Notes: generated by a model not told the origin, from the sequence alone. A stretch of DNA of 64,000 bases from Ceratotherium simum simum (GCF_000283155.1 NW_004454181.1:28459764-28523763), one strand, 5' to 3'. Positions 41,587 through 54,520 are shown, counted from the first letter of the stretch. Program-made: numbers and translations.

Positions 41587-41817
41587 TTTATTTATTTATT
41601 TTTTAAAGATTTTTTTATTTATTCTTCCCCCAAAGCCCCAGTAGATAGTTGTATGTCATAGTTGCACATCCTTCCAGTTGCTGTATGTGGGACGCAGCCT
41701 CAGCATGGCCGGAGAAGCTGTGCGTCGGTGCACGCCCGGGATCCACGCCCGGGATCCGAACCCGGGCCGCCAGCAGAGGAGTGCGCGCACTTAACCGCTA
41801 AGCCACGGGGCCGGCCC
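41587..41817 (-). mobile_element. Short-form ERE SINE with an internal duplication
   Basis: Read on the minus strand it starts GGGCCGGCCCCGTGGCTTAG with tRNA A/B-box-like head and ends in an A-rich tail. The target-site duplication TTCATGCTGACTTTA is at 41572-41586 and 41818-41832. The segment ACGCCCGGGATCC occurs twice in a row in the head. Confidence 0.9.
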
Positions 41818-43249
41818 TTCATGCTGACTTTAGGCGGGAGAGATTTAAACCCAAGCTTTGTCCTCTTGGACTCAGCATATTGTCCACTGCTGGGCTGCTC
41901 AGACATGGTGTAGAACCCTTGTAGAGAAATGTCTAGTTCTTGATAGTCATCTTGGCTACCTGCTGACAGAACCTGCTTTCATTTTTTATTATTGCCTGTC
42001 TTGAATATATTCTTTTTCCAAACTCTGTTTCTAAGGAAGCCTCTTCCTTTGTTTGACCTCTGTGTCAATAATTGCTTGCCCAAGCTTGTTAATGATTCCT
42101 ATTACCTTCGTATTTTATATTCTACTTCATAGCTTTGACTTCTTTCAGCTGCTGCAGCTGATCCTCCTCCCTGCCTCCCTGTCTACCTGCACCATCCTGC
42201 CAGCAGATTTAGTTTCACCTCCTGGGCTTCCCTCGTTGGTATCGTTTTGCTGGAAGATTATTAGGAAGAGCTGAGCCCTCTCTTGAGATTTGATAACGTC
42301 GAGTTGTGCTGTAATAGTAAGCCATGTCAGAAACTGACACTGCTTTGTATGGAAGGCAGTTGTGTGTGTGCATACACACAAAATACCAGTGTGTGGGGGA
42401 AAGTATTAGGAAGAAGAGGGAGGAGATATGGAATTGATTATCAACTCAAAAGACCAAATTATTTGTCAAATATTGATTATACTTTTCATAGATCATCCCT
42501 TATAATATCTCAAGTCAGAACCTGTCTGTGGCAGAGTTCTTGGAATATTAAAAAATGTATTCAACCACTGACATTCATTTTAGTTGAGGTAGTGATTTCT
42601 TTATCTCTGAAAGAAAATTCAAAGTTTCAAAAATCTCTACATCTAGAAAACAGTTATCATTGGCTTATTACTTCCCTTGGACGATCAAATGTTTACTCCC
42701 TCCCCAACTTTCTTTGACAAATTCTTACATGAGAAATAGCCAGCAGCCAAGATAGCCACAAAGAAAGTTTTCATCTTTTCCATAAGGAACAACGTGATTC
42801 ATCCACCAGAGTTCCTTCAGTCAAGAGTTTCCTAGCAAATCCTCAAAGGCTCAGTTCTCTTGATGAGCAGAGGGCTATGGCCCCAATGTTAGAACCTCGG
42901 ACCCCATTATGAAGTCACTTTGCAAATGATCTGTTTACATGTGACACCAAGGGCAAAGTCACCAGGTCAACAAAGACCAAGAAGACGTCGAGGGGAAAAT
43001 ACTTCATTCCTAGCAGGTTGTAGAGGTGTGGAATGACAGAGTGATTTAACGTTGTTTTGTTTGATTGTTCGGTTATTGTTCAATTCCACAGAAGTGCATT
43101 CTGTTTTTTTAACTAGCAAGAAGAAGCAAATGTCAAAAAGATGAACTTAGAATGAGAAATTCTGGGGGACTTTTCAAAATTTACATCCGCCTTCAACACC
43201 TGCTCCCTTCAACCCAAAGATTCTGATCCAGAGTGTGACCCAGACACAT

Positions 43250-43251
<2 letters not shown>

Positions 43252-43283
<32 letters not shown>
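43252..43283. repeat. (CA)n microsatellite, about 16 units
   Basis: A pure CA run in the intergenic region, next to a stretch with TTCTGATCCAGAGTGTG that recalls a MER5-type DNA transposon. A shorter broken CA run is at 17599-17629. Confidence 0.95.
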
Positions 43284-43284
<1 letters not shown>

Positions 43285-43639
43285 TTAAGTGGCATAGTAG
43301 AGTCTAATTCACCTTTTTAATTGAGAACCAATGGATTAAGAGACCACAATTTTATACTAAAGACCTAATTTTCTGGGTCCTTTCCTCCCATACTCCCTAA
43401 AGGCAGTTATTCTGTTTCATTAGACAATCTGTTTATCCTTTATTATTACCATACCTATTCCTACTTCCCTAATCATAGCATCTACTGTTTCATATTTAAC
43501 ATAAAACATAAAGAAGTAACCAGGAGGCATACATGGAAACTCAAGTCCATTATGTGTGATTTCTATTATAACGTCTGGCTTGCATAACAGGGCAAGGGCT
43601 TGGAGATCATAAAAAATCAGTAATTCTATACTGAAGGTT

Positions 43640-44311
43640 GTGTTTTGACCAGGTGCAATGGGCCTGAGAACATACTGTTACCAAAACAAAGACATGAGAA
43701 AATCAGGCCTAGCTCATAAGGAAGGAAGTCTTCTTTAAAAAATACCACCAGTTCTCAGATTTCCCAGGGATACCAGGTTCTTCTCAGTGCTAGGGTCTGA
43801 ATAATAAAGGTGGACAAACTTAGAACAGACAATTCTTTCTATAGAGTCACAAAGATTCTTTACTTGACTAAACTTTAGTCAGGCCCCTGAACTTTCTCTT
43901 AGGTCCATCTGTGCAATTCCTTGTAAAATCTAGTTTTAGCAAGGACCCTGCCAAGTCAGTTTAACCAGAACCGCCTCCTCCCCCTGTGATATCTGATCAC
44001 CTAAAATATCTGATCACATTCCTTATCCTCCACCATCCCCTGGGGAGTTGTCTGATCACATTGGCCTGCCTTAAGCAAAAATCCTGTTGGATCAGTTTAG
44101 CCAGAATCCCCCTATCCTTGATGTTTCTTCTTCATCCACTGCCCCCAACCCTCATCCTTGGCTATAAATTCCCACTTGCCCATGGTGCATTCAGAAGTGA
44201 GCCCATTTCTATACTGAGATCTCATCTCTCTTCCCCTATTGCAATAGTCCTGAATAAAATCTGATTTTACCACTTTAACTGCTATCCAGGTCTGGTTTTT
44301 CTTTGACAAGA
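43640..44311 (+). mobile_element. Solitary endogenous-retrovirus LTR (class I-like)
   Basis: The 3' part has LTR anatomy: TATA box TATAAA at 44163-44168, polyadenylation signal AATAAA at 44253-44258 about 90 bp later, and an end reading TTTTTCTTTGACA at about 44311. The 5' limit is uncertain (about 43640). No internal retroviral genes flank it, so it looks like a solo LTR left by recombination. It lies between FBXO38 and SPINK9. Confidence 0.65.
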
Positions 44312-44885
44312 GCAGTGGGGTAAAAAGAAAAATTGAGTCAAGAGACCTGGGTTCTCCCTCTGTCTCTGCTAGTAGTGCTTTATGGGACAAGAAAGTCCTC
44401 CTCTGTTTCAGGCCTTCAGTTTTCTGTCTGTGGAAAAAACAGCCTTCCTAGAGGACCATAATCTTTTTTTTAGATTTTAAGACATAATGTACTGAAAACT
44501 TAGGAAAATATTCTCCAGTCAGACCATATTTGGGGGTAATATGTTAAGTTCTACATATCATACTTGAAGTGGGACTCTGTAAGGAGATCAGGGTGCTGAA
44601 GGATCTGGATACCAAGTCCTATGAATGGATGAAAGAACTGGGATAATTTACTGTGGAAAATTGAAGATTCAGGAAGACATGAGAGTGTCTTTAATCTCCT
44701 TACGGCTTTCAAGTACAAGAAGAAGAAGCTTGTTTTCTGTGTCTCCATACAGAGAATAGGACTAATAATAGTGAACATTGCGTTATTCCTCATAACAACT
44801 TTGTCAGTTAGTACTATTAGTATCTCCATTCCACAGATGAGAAAACTGAGGCAAAAAAAATGGTGAGGGAATTTCTTCAAGACCA

Positions 44886-45190
44886 CAGAGATAATAAATT
44901 TTTTTTTCAGCATTATTGGGGTATAATTGACAAATAAAATTGTAAGATATTTAAAGTGTACTTTGTGATGATTTGATATACATATACATTGTGAAAGGAT
45001 TCCTCCCATCTAATTAGTTAACACATCCATCACCTCACATATTTATCTTTTTTGTGTGTGTGAGAACATTTAACTTCTACTCTCTTAGCTAATTTCAATC
45101 ATACAATACACTGTTATCAACTATAGTTACTAAGTTATACATTAGATACTCAGACTTTACTCGTCTTATAGCTGAAATTTTGTATTATTG
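44886..45190 (-). mobile_element. L1 3' end fragment
   Basis: The plus strand reads AGCATTATTGGGGTATAATT and then CATCACCTCACATATTTATC, the reverse complement of a typical L1 3' tail region, with the poly-A side at the left (T-run at 44889). No coding part is left. Confidence 0.75.
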
Positions 45191-45539
45191 GCTGAATTCA
45201 AGCCTGGAAAATCTGGCTCCAGTCCTCACTAACTTAACCACTCTATTATTCAGCATTTTGGCTCGACATAAAGAGTTCATTGAGGACAAGGATGATCTTA
45301 CTCATCATTGCGTCTTGGGCCCCTAGCCCAGTGCCTGGCACATGATACATTGATAGATGTTGGTTAAAAGATTGTGAGAAAACAATTTTCTAAATGCTCA
45401 AGATGCCTAACAATGAAACAAGCTGTGTTTTTGAGGCCCAAATTCCCCATCATCAGAGCTACACAGACAGAAGCAAAAGTTGAATGACGATCTCTCAGGG
45501 ATATGGAACAAGAGTCTTCTCTGAATGGAAAGTTGAAGA

Positions 45540-45605
45540 AAAAGATCTTCAGTCTTTTTCAAGCTCTGAGATTCTGTGATTCTATGATTTCTTGATAGTC
45601 ATAAA
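45540..45605. repeat. CR1/L3-like LINE tail (one of several)
   Basis: CTCTGAGATTCTGTGATTCT recalls the octamer-rich tail of CR1-type LINEs. Related tails are at 55735-55775 and 62235-62310, and related bodies at 47650-47820 and 51690-51760 (CACTGGAAGTATTCAATG). The family assignment is from memory. Confidence 0.4.
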
Positions 45606-48600
45606 AATGCATTTTCACAATGTTTTCCAGGTGAAAAGTATATCCACCCACCTGTGAAGTGACAGTATCTCAGAATTCTCTGGGCAGAAGAAAGTCATGA
45701 GGCTGCTGTTGCCTGGGGAAGGGCTAAGGGCAGTGGTGAAAGGGAGATATACACTGAAGACAGAGGCAAAGGCAAGGACAAAGGGACAAGAGGTAAGTGC
45801 TGTTCTCCTGGGGTTGAGGTGACCAAGGGCAGCAAGGTGGAGTCAAGACAAGTGACCTAGTAGCGTCAGCCAAGCCTCCTGTATTTACATTATATTCAAG
45901 CAAGAGAATTCGTCTTGATTATTAAGTCAACTATTAGTGATCTGAGATGTTAAAATCATGCGAGAAACATTTGCTGAGCTGTGAGAAGGCTTCATTTAGG
46001 AGAAGAAAGCTTAGAGCCAGAATGTAGAAATAGGGATATAAGACCTCACATCCCTCAGGGATACCCCCAATTCTGCTGGTCTAGATTTTAAAATACTTAA
46101 ACCCAGAAGAGCTTCTTCAGACTCACAGCCATGACAAATGTAGATTCTCCTTGATATAGTATCAATGACTAGGTCTTATAAAGTTCAAAGGAGTCAGCAT
46201 TACCAAATACTATCCATGTTCCTGTAGCACCTAATGGTTTTCCAAGCATATTCTAATAATAATAATAATAGCAGCAACAACAACAGCATTTATACAATCG
46301 AACATTGTTAACATTGTTATATGTTCTGAGCACTTCCCTTTCGCATGTTATCTGTTAATCCTTATAATAGTTTTGAAAAGTAAGTATCACTGGTACCATA
46401 TTTAAACTTTTACAAAAGAGGCTCCCTTGCCCTGGACCCCCAAATTTTAGAGGGCTTCTCTCTGGCTTTTCTCTAGCCATGCCTTTCCCCACAGGGCTAG
46501 GAGCTTGCAGGTCAAAGACATATGTCTTGCACAACTTGTAATCCCCTTCTAGACTATACTGTGGAACTCTGAATACCTGAATTCCCTTTCCAAGCAGACT
46601 TGATCCCGCTTACAGGGCCTATGTAAACTTCTTCCTCAGGTCCATTCCTCCAAGGCAGCCTGTGTTGCTGGTAGGCACACCGTTCAGCCCAACATGTGAC
46701 CTGGGGTGACTGGCGGGGTTTGAGTCAAGTTTGGACATACAGGCTTTGGGGTGCATGTCCGTGTGCGCAAGGCTCTTCATGAGGTGTGTCGGACCTAGGG
46801 GTAGAGCGAGGAGGCAGACTGCAGGCCGGGAGAGGGACCAGTTCCCTGGTGCCAACTTTTCCCACGCCACTACATTCCAGAGAGGAACTCTACGGAGTCT
46901 GAGAATTTTAAATTTCAACCTAGACTTTCATGTTGCAATGAAGCTAAATTTGCCAAGGTGGGAGAATATAATTTTACTTAAATGTGAGTTAGTTATAAAT
47001 TTTGAGTAGTTGGACTAAAGAAATAGTAGACATACAGTACATGGGCTTTCATTTTAATTTTTACGCTGAGCCTCCAAATATTATGCATGGGCCTGAAGAC
47101 TACTCCCATTTAAAAAATGTGTTAACAACTCTTGAGATGATAAGTGATTGGCTTATGATCAAAAAGGGAGACTAGATTTGAGGCCCGCAGTCTTTGACAT
47201 GAATGCCTGTGCCCTTTCTACCACCCCACGTTTCCTTTCACATATATTCTGACATAATCCTCACTTCGACTCTGTGAAGTGAGGTTACTTCCGTTTCCAT
47301 TTTTGCAAGTTGATGAGGGCTCTGAGAGCTGAAAAAACTGATCCAAGGTCCCCTGGCGCAGCAGTCATTAACCCAGCTTTTAGCTCCAAGTCTAACACGT
47401 TTTCCACTGTTTTATAAGTAACTTTTGAAAAGGTCAAGAGCTCAAATTGGTAAGTATTGTCATATGTTGTGCTTAGACGATAGGAATATTTCCAAAAATG
47501 TTTAACTTGGAAAAGAGAAGACTGAGCATCAGCCTTGAAAGTCATTTAGAAACCTATGATAGTTTGTGACTGGGAAGAAGAAACAGACTTGGTCTGTGTA
47601 GGCACTGCAAGACAGAACTAGAACCCATGGGTAGAAGCTAAAGGGAGAGATTCCGATTCAACAGAAGGAAGAACTTTCCAACCATTAGAAGCTTTCAATT
47701 GTGTCCATGTCAAGTTAATGAGTTCTCCATTGCTAGAGGTATCCAAGTAGAAGGTATCAGGCATGTTGTAAAGAAAATTTCTGCATTCATAGTCTGGATG
47801 CCTCAGGGTTCTCTGAAGTCCCCTAAAAATTCAAAATTCCAATACTCTGATTCTGTAACCAAATGGCCTTTAGTTGAAGACTACCTCCAGGGTAAGTGGA
47901 AAAATCCAAGCAGCCTCAGGGGCTGTGTTGAATATCATCAGTACAATCCTCCCTCCTCCCCACTGCTTTGTGCCCTGGGACACTAACTGGTATGGACTCC
48001 ATCAAAGGGACCCTTTGCCCTGTAGCTAGTGGCTAATTTCATCCAGTGTGGGGTGCAGCCAGAAGATCAAGGAGGAAAGCTCCCTCCCTGTAGGGTCTCC
48101 ACAGACTGCTTTTCCCTCAATGTGTCAGGTTCTGTCAGGCCATCCTTTCCACACAGGCCTCCCTCTTTCTGGGTTCCCTCCTGTTTCTGCTTCAGGCCTA
48201 GCGATGGTAATGGTCACTAGCTGCAGGTTACTGGAAGGTTCCCTGTGATTTCTGTATACTATGCCTATACGTTGGTAAATAGTCCCCTAATTCAATTCTC
48301 CTCAAAGTAAACAATTGGAGTGTGCCATCTGTTTACTGCTTGACCCCCAAATGATTCACAATAAGCTTCTCTAGCCTGAGGTGACCACAGTTTTCCTAAG
48401 GAGAAATCTTGGCTGCTATTCAGTACAGGACAACTTCGGAAAAGTCTCCTCCCTGCAAAAATGAGAGTCCAAAGCCCTTGGGATATTGGAGAAGGAAGAG
48501 AAAGGCTGAGAAAGGAAATAGCCCAGTGAAAAGCTGGTAGTTACTGCATCTAATATATACTTGACACTTTGGAAATGTTTCCCACTCAGAGTAGAATTAT

Positions 48601-48662
48601 GCACCAGATGCAGCCACAACAAATTTTCCCCATTCTCAAGCTTGGCCACTGACTTAGCTGGT

Positions 48663-48905
48663 GTACTGGTTAAGAGTGTGGGTTCTGGAGTCTGATTCTC
48701 TGAAGTAAAACCCTGACTAGGTCACTCCCTGGTGTTGTGACTTTGGGCAAATCATTCTCTGAGCCTCATTTTCCTCATCTAAAAATAGGGATAATAATAA
48801 TATATACCTCCTAGAATTGCTGTACAAATTAATTTATTCATGAAAAGTGTTTGCATTGCATGGTAGCTGGCAAATGGTAAGAAGGAAATAATATTAGCTA
48901 TTATT
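48663..48905 (+). mobile_element. MIR SINE
   Basis: Nearly full length: tRNA-like head GGTTAAGAGTGTGGGTTCTG, core GACTTTGGGCAAATCATTCT, GAGCCTCATTTTCCTCATCT, and tail TAGCTGGCAAATGGTAAG. One of the best MIR copies here; it lies within the left duplication copy. Confidence 0.85.
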
Positions 48906-49682
48906 TTTTCTTAGGCCTACTGCAATTCTGGAAACCTCACCTTATCACAGTCTCTGACATCAATTTCTTGTCTGTGGGGAAATCAAGTAAAAAAATCACA
49001 CACTCAGCCCTTTTAGCAACTAATGCCTGTTCCTTTACTTGGGACCAGGGTTTAGTTGGTCCCTTACGGAGGGAGGGAGGGATTATTTTATCAGGATATT
49101 GAATACACAGCTGGGTTCAGTGAAGTGATGTGGTGGTTTCAGGGTGGGTTTTCTAGGGTAACCTTCAACATTAGTTCAGCACTTATTAAATGACCTCTAA
49201 GTGTGTTTAGATTCTATTAGGTCATGAACGCAGACGATGATTAAGACACAACCTCTTTAAGAGGTCCATACTCTTGTGGTGGAGTTTTGCTTATCAGAAG
49301 ACAATTATGTTTCAGCGTGGCAAATAACGTAGAAACGTATATAACATGTAATGGTAGCATCAAAAATGAAGACAGCAAATATTGTTGGAGGAGAGTGAGC
49401 CAAGAAATCATCAAAGAAGGGGCTCTAGCTGAAGGATGGGTAAGAGGTCTTTAGTCACATTTATAGAGTAAGGCCCAGATACTTCAAAAGTTTTCTCACA
49501 GTGTTCTGGCCTAGTAATTATTTCATTCTCAGATTGCTTGTGATATTTAGTGTCTGTTCTTTAGTATTTATCCTATGGATTCCTGTATTATTATTTGTTT
49601 TTGCAAATACCCTCTGTGTACCTGGCTCCCAAGCCCAAATGCAAGCTCTGTAAAGTCAAGAAACATCTCTTCCATTTCTTTG

Positions 49683-49988
49683 CTTTTTTTGTTTTTTTTT
49701 TTTTTTGTGAGGAAGATCAGCCCTGAGCTAACATCCATGCTAATCCTCCTCTTTTTGCTGAGGAGGACCGGCCCTGAGCTAACATCTATTGTCAATCCTC
49801 CTCCTTTCTTTTCTCCAAAGCCCCAGTAGATAGTTGTATGTCATAGTTGCACATCCCTCTAGTTGCCGTATGTGGGACGCGGCCTCAGCATGGCCGGAGA
49901 AGCGGTGCGTCGGTGGGCGCCCGGAATCCAAACCCGGGCTGCCAGTAGGGGAGCGTGTGCACTTAACCGCTAAGCCACGGGGCCGGCC
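49683..49988 (-). mobile_element. Short-form ERE SINE with long composite tail
   Basis: Same head as the 41587 element, then two GAGCTAACAT-containing tail units and a poly-T/A end. The target-site duplication CTCTTCCATTTCTTTG is 16 bp (49667-49682 and 49989-50004). It lies inside the left duplication copy. Confidence 0.9.
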
Positions 49989-50979
49989 CTCTTCCATTTC
50001 TTTGAATTCTCAAAGAGTATTCATTGGAGATTTTCAAGTGAAGAATAACACAATGAAAATGCTGCTTAAACCAAATTATTGTTCACTCAATAAGTATTTA
50101 TTGGGTGGCTATTATATTTAAGGTACTATGCTGGGTACGTCATGTTTCCCCAGCTACAAAGAAAACTCAGTAAGAGCAGGGACAGTGGCTATTTTGTTCA
50201 TTGTTGTACTCCCAGATCCCAGCACAATACCATGCATTTAGGAATTCAATAATTGTTTATTTGATTAATGATATGTGCAAGAGTTTCAAGGACGATCAAG
50301 GCACCCTCTTTGATCTCCAAAAATCATACGCTCAAATAAGGGTATAAGATATTTCAGATCTGGTCTTGGATGAAAAAAAAGTAATGGAAGGACAGAAACT
50401 GACCCATTAGAACATGCATAACTCTATCTTGATTCACACCCTAGGCGATTCAGCGCAATCTGCTTGGGAGAGAGGGGACAGTCAGAGAGTCCTGATCCAG
50501 GGCAGTTCTCACTGTTATACTTCAGGGGAGATCAGCAACTCCTGGTAAAAGTACACTTCCTAGTTGTCTAAAGTCAAGGCTGCAATCTTGTTATATATAA
50601 AGCCTTTCCTTTCTTTTTTCAGGTTTTGCTAAGAATCCACATGAACCAAGAAAACCATAAGGTTTATTTCCCTAGCCTGGGTTAGAAAAAAAGCATATGT
50701 CTTAGACCCTTTGAGCTACTGATTCCCATTGTTGGCCAGGAAAGAAATTTCTAGCAAAACGTGGCTCTATAGTAGTCTACCAGCCATTAGTTGTGACTAA
50801 AGTAAACCCCAAAGATTTAATTTCCATGCCAAAAGTTTTAGAAAGAATTTCCTTTAGGTCCATTTTACTTAAAAGCCGTTAAATTTATAGTGGGACATGA
50901 GAGGAGCCATCCTTTTCCTGGGAAATAATTGCCCCTTGTGCTTAGAATGCACTACAAATTATTTCAGAATTACTTCACT

Positions 50980-52065
50980 TTCCCAACTGTAGGAATTCAA
51001 GTTTATTATTACTTGCTTCATGGAGCGACAATAAAGACAAATGACAGATACTAAGTGTGTAAGCATTTTCTTAGCATCAAATTTCACCATAGTGACTTAG
51101 AAAACTTGTTCCTAATTGTCAACAATTTTAAAGAGAATGACTGTAGCCCAAGAACACCTTAGTGACTGATGTAATGCATTAAAGAAAAACATCTTTCAAA
51201 ATTCATCATACTCAATTGATATCCTATAAGTAATGATTTTATTCATTGTTGTTTTTGAGGGAGTCAAAATAATTTATAAACTTTCTTTTATTCTAGATTA
51301 TTACTTATTTTATTTTTTGGCAAGGGGTGAGGAAATCTGAATAAACTGCCAGATATATTTTATGCTTGTTTTCTGTCATAAATAGTACATTTTGGAAATA
51401 ATTAAAATGAAAGATATTTACTTTCTAAAGTTCAATTGTAATTTTGTTGTATGTTTCTTCATATAGTACTAATGTGTTCTTTAAAATGACAATTTTAAAA
51501 TTATTAGACTAGTCTATGTAATTTATTCTTCAAATTCTCCTTTGGGGCTCCTAGAACAAAATTGTCTTAGGTTTAGCAAAACATTTAAACCATTTGCCAG
51601 TTTTTAACATATAGAACCAAAAATGTGGCCTTTTTCTAGCTGTCAGAGCTGTCCAGAAATGTGTTTTGCAAACTAAGAGGGAGTGAGTTTCCTGCCACTG
51701 GAAGTATTCAATGTGACTTGGTAGGTCACTTCGTGGGCTTGTTGATGACAGACTTTAAGCAATGGATGTGTGGATGGGATATTTTATGATTCTCTGGCTC
51801 ATCTTAGCAGCCAGCTTATGCTGTAGAAAAAAGAACATGATGGATCTGAAAACCCTATACATCAACAAAATACTATTCTTTAGAGCAAATGTATGAAAGA
51901 TTAAGTCCCCCAAAATACCTTTTAAATGAAATTTATAAAACTTAAATATAGGACAAAAAGCCATTTATGTATTTCACTTTGGAGCAAAAGTGTTAATTTT
52001 AGGAATAGGTTTTGCCTATAGGTTCATAACTTTTGATATATGATAGCTCCTCCTGGTGGCAGCTT
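50980..52065 (-). pseudogene. Decayed SPINK9-like pseudogene (remnants of the Kazal exon and last exon)
   Basis: On the minus strand, 52065-51973 aligns with the SPINK9 Kazal exon. KLPPGG is readable at the start. After frame slips, G-K-T-Y-S-*-N-*-H-F-C-S-K-V is readable, matching GKTYKNDCFFCSKV of human SPINK9. The segment holding Cys2, the reactive site and CGSD is gone or scrambled, there are several stops, and the donor GT is now AT. About 950 bp downstream, 51022-50980 aligns with the last exon but has stops and no conserved final Cys. The 3' flank (50.68-50.75 kb) also aligns with the SPINK9 3' flank (61.10-61.18 kb). It is therefore a duplicated gene copy with intron, not a retrocopy. 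It cannot encode an inhibitor. Confidence 0.75.
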
Positions 52066-53129
52066 CCTATAAGAAAAATATTTTTATATCTTTTAATAAT
52101 ATATATTAACTGTTCTGAGCTATTATTGATTCTAGATATTGGGCTTTTTCAATTAATTCTGGCAGATTCTAAATACAAAAACCTGCTCCCTCTCTGTCTC
52201 CTACGAGATACATGAAGGAGATGAACCTCTGAATTGCTCGACTTCTCAAAGCTCTTGTTCTTTGTCGGTAAATAATCACACCTACCTCATGCATTTTTAG
52301 TGAGGAATAATAAAAGCAATCAAGCATGTTTAGTGCTTAGTATAGTGTATTACAAATAGTAAGGGCTAACTTAGTTATTATGTTTAGCTGTGACTTCAAT
52401 TATACATCCAGATGACTGCAAAATCTGCATAGGTATCTCTTAGCATCCCAGAGTTCCCATTCTGAATTTCTCCCCAATTGTTGAACACTTCTACCTGAAT
52501 ATTCTGCAGAACCTGCAACCTTCACGTGTCAAAATTAAACTCATCTTCTTCCCCCTAACCTGCTTCTACCATTTATTTATTCTGCTTCTACATGTTGTGG
52601 CCCACTGTTTTTCAGGTATTAGGATGGATGCTGGAGTTATATAAGATATGATGCTGGCTAAGGAGAACCACAGACTAGTGGAGACGAGAATTACAATATT
52701 TCTTGAAAAATGTAAGCTAGCATTAAGTACAAAGGGTTGGAACACATGGAGAGCAACACATTCTGCACCTAGTTTTATAGAAGACTGTGACTGAGAAGTC
52801 ATAACGTCACCATGTAACCAATTATCCAAACCATAAACACCATCAACATCCTAAAGATTTGACTCTTTCTCATCATCCATATCAGATAGTTTGCCAACTC
52901 TTTTTCAGTTCTATTACTAAAATTCCTCTGCAATCGTTCATGCTCCACTTTATCCTCCTGATCACTAATCTTGTGCAGAGGCATATTATAATTTCCAAAT
53001 ATCTCCTAACTTTTCTCCTTTCCTCTTTACCCCCATTCTCCACCCACTCTCCCTCCTCCATAGTTCACCAGAGAGCTGCCTCCTCCTTTACTCTCTCCTT
53101 GTATTTCTCAGCATCTGTTCATCTCATAG

Positions 53130-53385
53130 CTAAGCAGAGGCAGTGTGGTGTAGTGGTTAAAAGTAGGGACTCTGCTGCTAGAATTTCTGGGTTCAAATCC
53201 TGTCTCTGTAATCTTGGGAAAATTACTTAACCTTTCTGTGACTTACTTTTTCCATCTGCAAAGTATGGTAGAAGTATCTACTTTATATAGTTGTTACGAA
53301 TATTGAATGAGTTTATACTCATAAAGCATTAGAATAGTAGCTGGCATGTAGAAGGGGCTATATGTATTTGCTATAATTATTTTTA
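53130..53385 (+). mobile_element. MIR SINE
   Basis: Head AGTGTGGTGTAGTGGTTAAA, core CTTGGGAAAATTACTTAACC, and tail TAGTAGCTGGCATGTAGAAG. Full-length type. Confidence 0.88.
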
Positions 53386-53769
53386 CTACTTCTGGCATTC
53401 TTGCTTGGAGAGTGATTTTTCTGAAGCACAGATCTGCTTAGAAACTGCCTGCTTATAATGCTGTGCTAATGTCCACAAGATAGAAGCTGAATGGCTCAAC
53501 ACCACACACATTAGTCTTCACTACCCCAGGGTAACTTCAAAGTCCAGTCCCATGACCCAACCTCCACCCTCTACCCTCTGCCAAGTACTATTTGCTTTAG
53601 GCTTGGCGAAATTCTCACTGCATCCAAATCAAGGTCATGTACCTTAACGCCTCTCCCTGTTTGCTTAGAAAAAAATCCTACTTCTCTCTCAAGACCAGCT
53701 CACCCATTCATCCCACAAACACTCTGCTTTCACCCTCTTTACAGCCTGCATGCTTCCTAGGAAAGAAAA

Positions 53770-54020
53770 ATGGTAATAGCTGACATTTATGGAACTCCTG
53801 GCTAATTGCCAGGAACGCTTGGAAGACCCTGAGTGTGGTTTACCTTTTAATCCTTGCCATCCTTTGAGGTAGACGCTATTAATATTTCCTTAATAAAAGG
53901 AAACACAAACAGAAAAAAGTTAAGTAAATTTTCCAAAATCATATAGCTAGTAATTGATGAACCTATTACTTGAACCCAAGTCTGTGACTTCAAAGTACCT
54001 ATTCTTAATTTCTATGCTAA
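53770..54020. mobile_element. MIR-type repeat
   Basis: AATAGCTGACATTTATGGAA, TTAATCCTTGCCATCCTTTG, and ATCATATAGCTAGTAATTGA are the usual words of this MIR class, spaced over about 240 bp. Confidence 0.7.
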
Positions 54021-54226
54021 TTTATTACTCTCTTTTAGTTATGAGACACAGCCTCAAAGAGAATTAAGGGTGTCACTTAGTTGAAAGTTTTTATTACCAC
54101 ATATGAGAATTCTTTAAAATATATTAATAATTTTCACACTGAATCAAAGTGAAAGGGTTAAATCATGTTCTTCACCCCCTGATGAGTAAGTAAAGAAACA
54201 TGATATTTTGTAATAATACTAGCTAA

Positions 54227-54489
54227 GGGGCTAGCCCTGTGGTGCTGTGGTTGAGTTCGGTGAGCTCTGCTTCAGCAGCCTGGGTTCACAAGTTCGGATC
54301 CTGTGTGTGGACGTACACCACTTGTCAGCCATGCTGAGGTGGCGACCCACAAATAAAATGGAGGAGGATTGGCACAGATGTTAGCTCAGGGCTAATCTTC
54401 CTCAAGCAAAAAAAGAGGAAGATTGGCAACAGATGTTGGCTCAGGGTGGCTCTTCTTCACCAAAAAAATAAATAAATAAAATAAAATAA
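54227..54489 (+). mobile_element. ERE SINE, plus orientation
   Basis: Starts GGGGCTAGCCCTGTGGTGCT, and ends in AAATAAAATAAA tail. Target-site duplication AATAATACTAGCTAA at 54212-54226 and 54490-54504. Only 31 bp separate it from an oppositely oriented relative. Confidence 0.88.
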
Positions 54490-54520
54490 AATAATACTAG
54501 CTAAACATCCTGGAATTCTT

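Larger units (their letters stand above)
37441..43639. other. Intergenic, no gene recognised
   Basis: Holds L2 (38225-38820), the hAT fragment (40755-40945), the SINE at 41587 and a CA microsatellite. The rest is AT-rich with no exon-like signal. Confidence 0.45.

Noticed and set aside
41700..41906. Open frames through the ERE SINEs (also at 20276, 49779, 54533, 56805)
   Set aside because: They translate transposon sequence; the same reading recurs in every copy, so they are not genes.
42283..42717. 144-codon open frame on the plus strand
   Set aside because: No domain, no splice or promoter context, and a low-complexity GT/CA stretch inside. Chance is the simplest explanation.
44551..45009. 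152-codon open frame on the minus strand
   Set aside because: It runs partly through an L1 3' tail and reads as random hydrophobic sequence.
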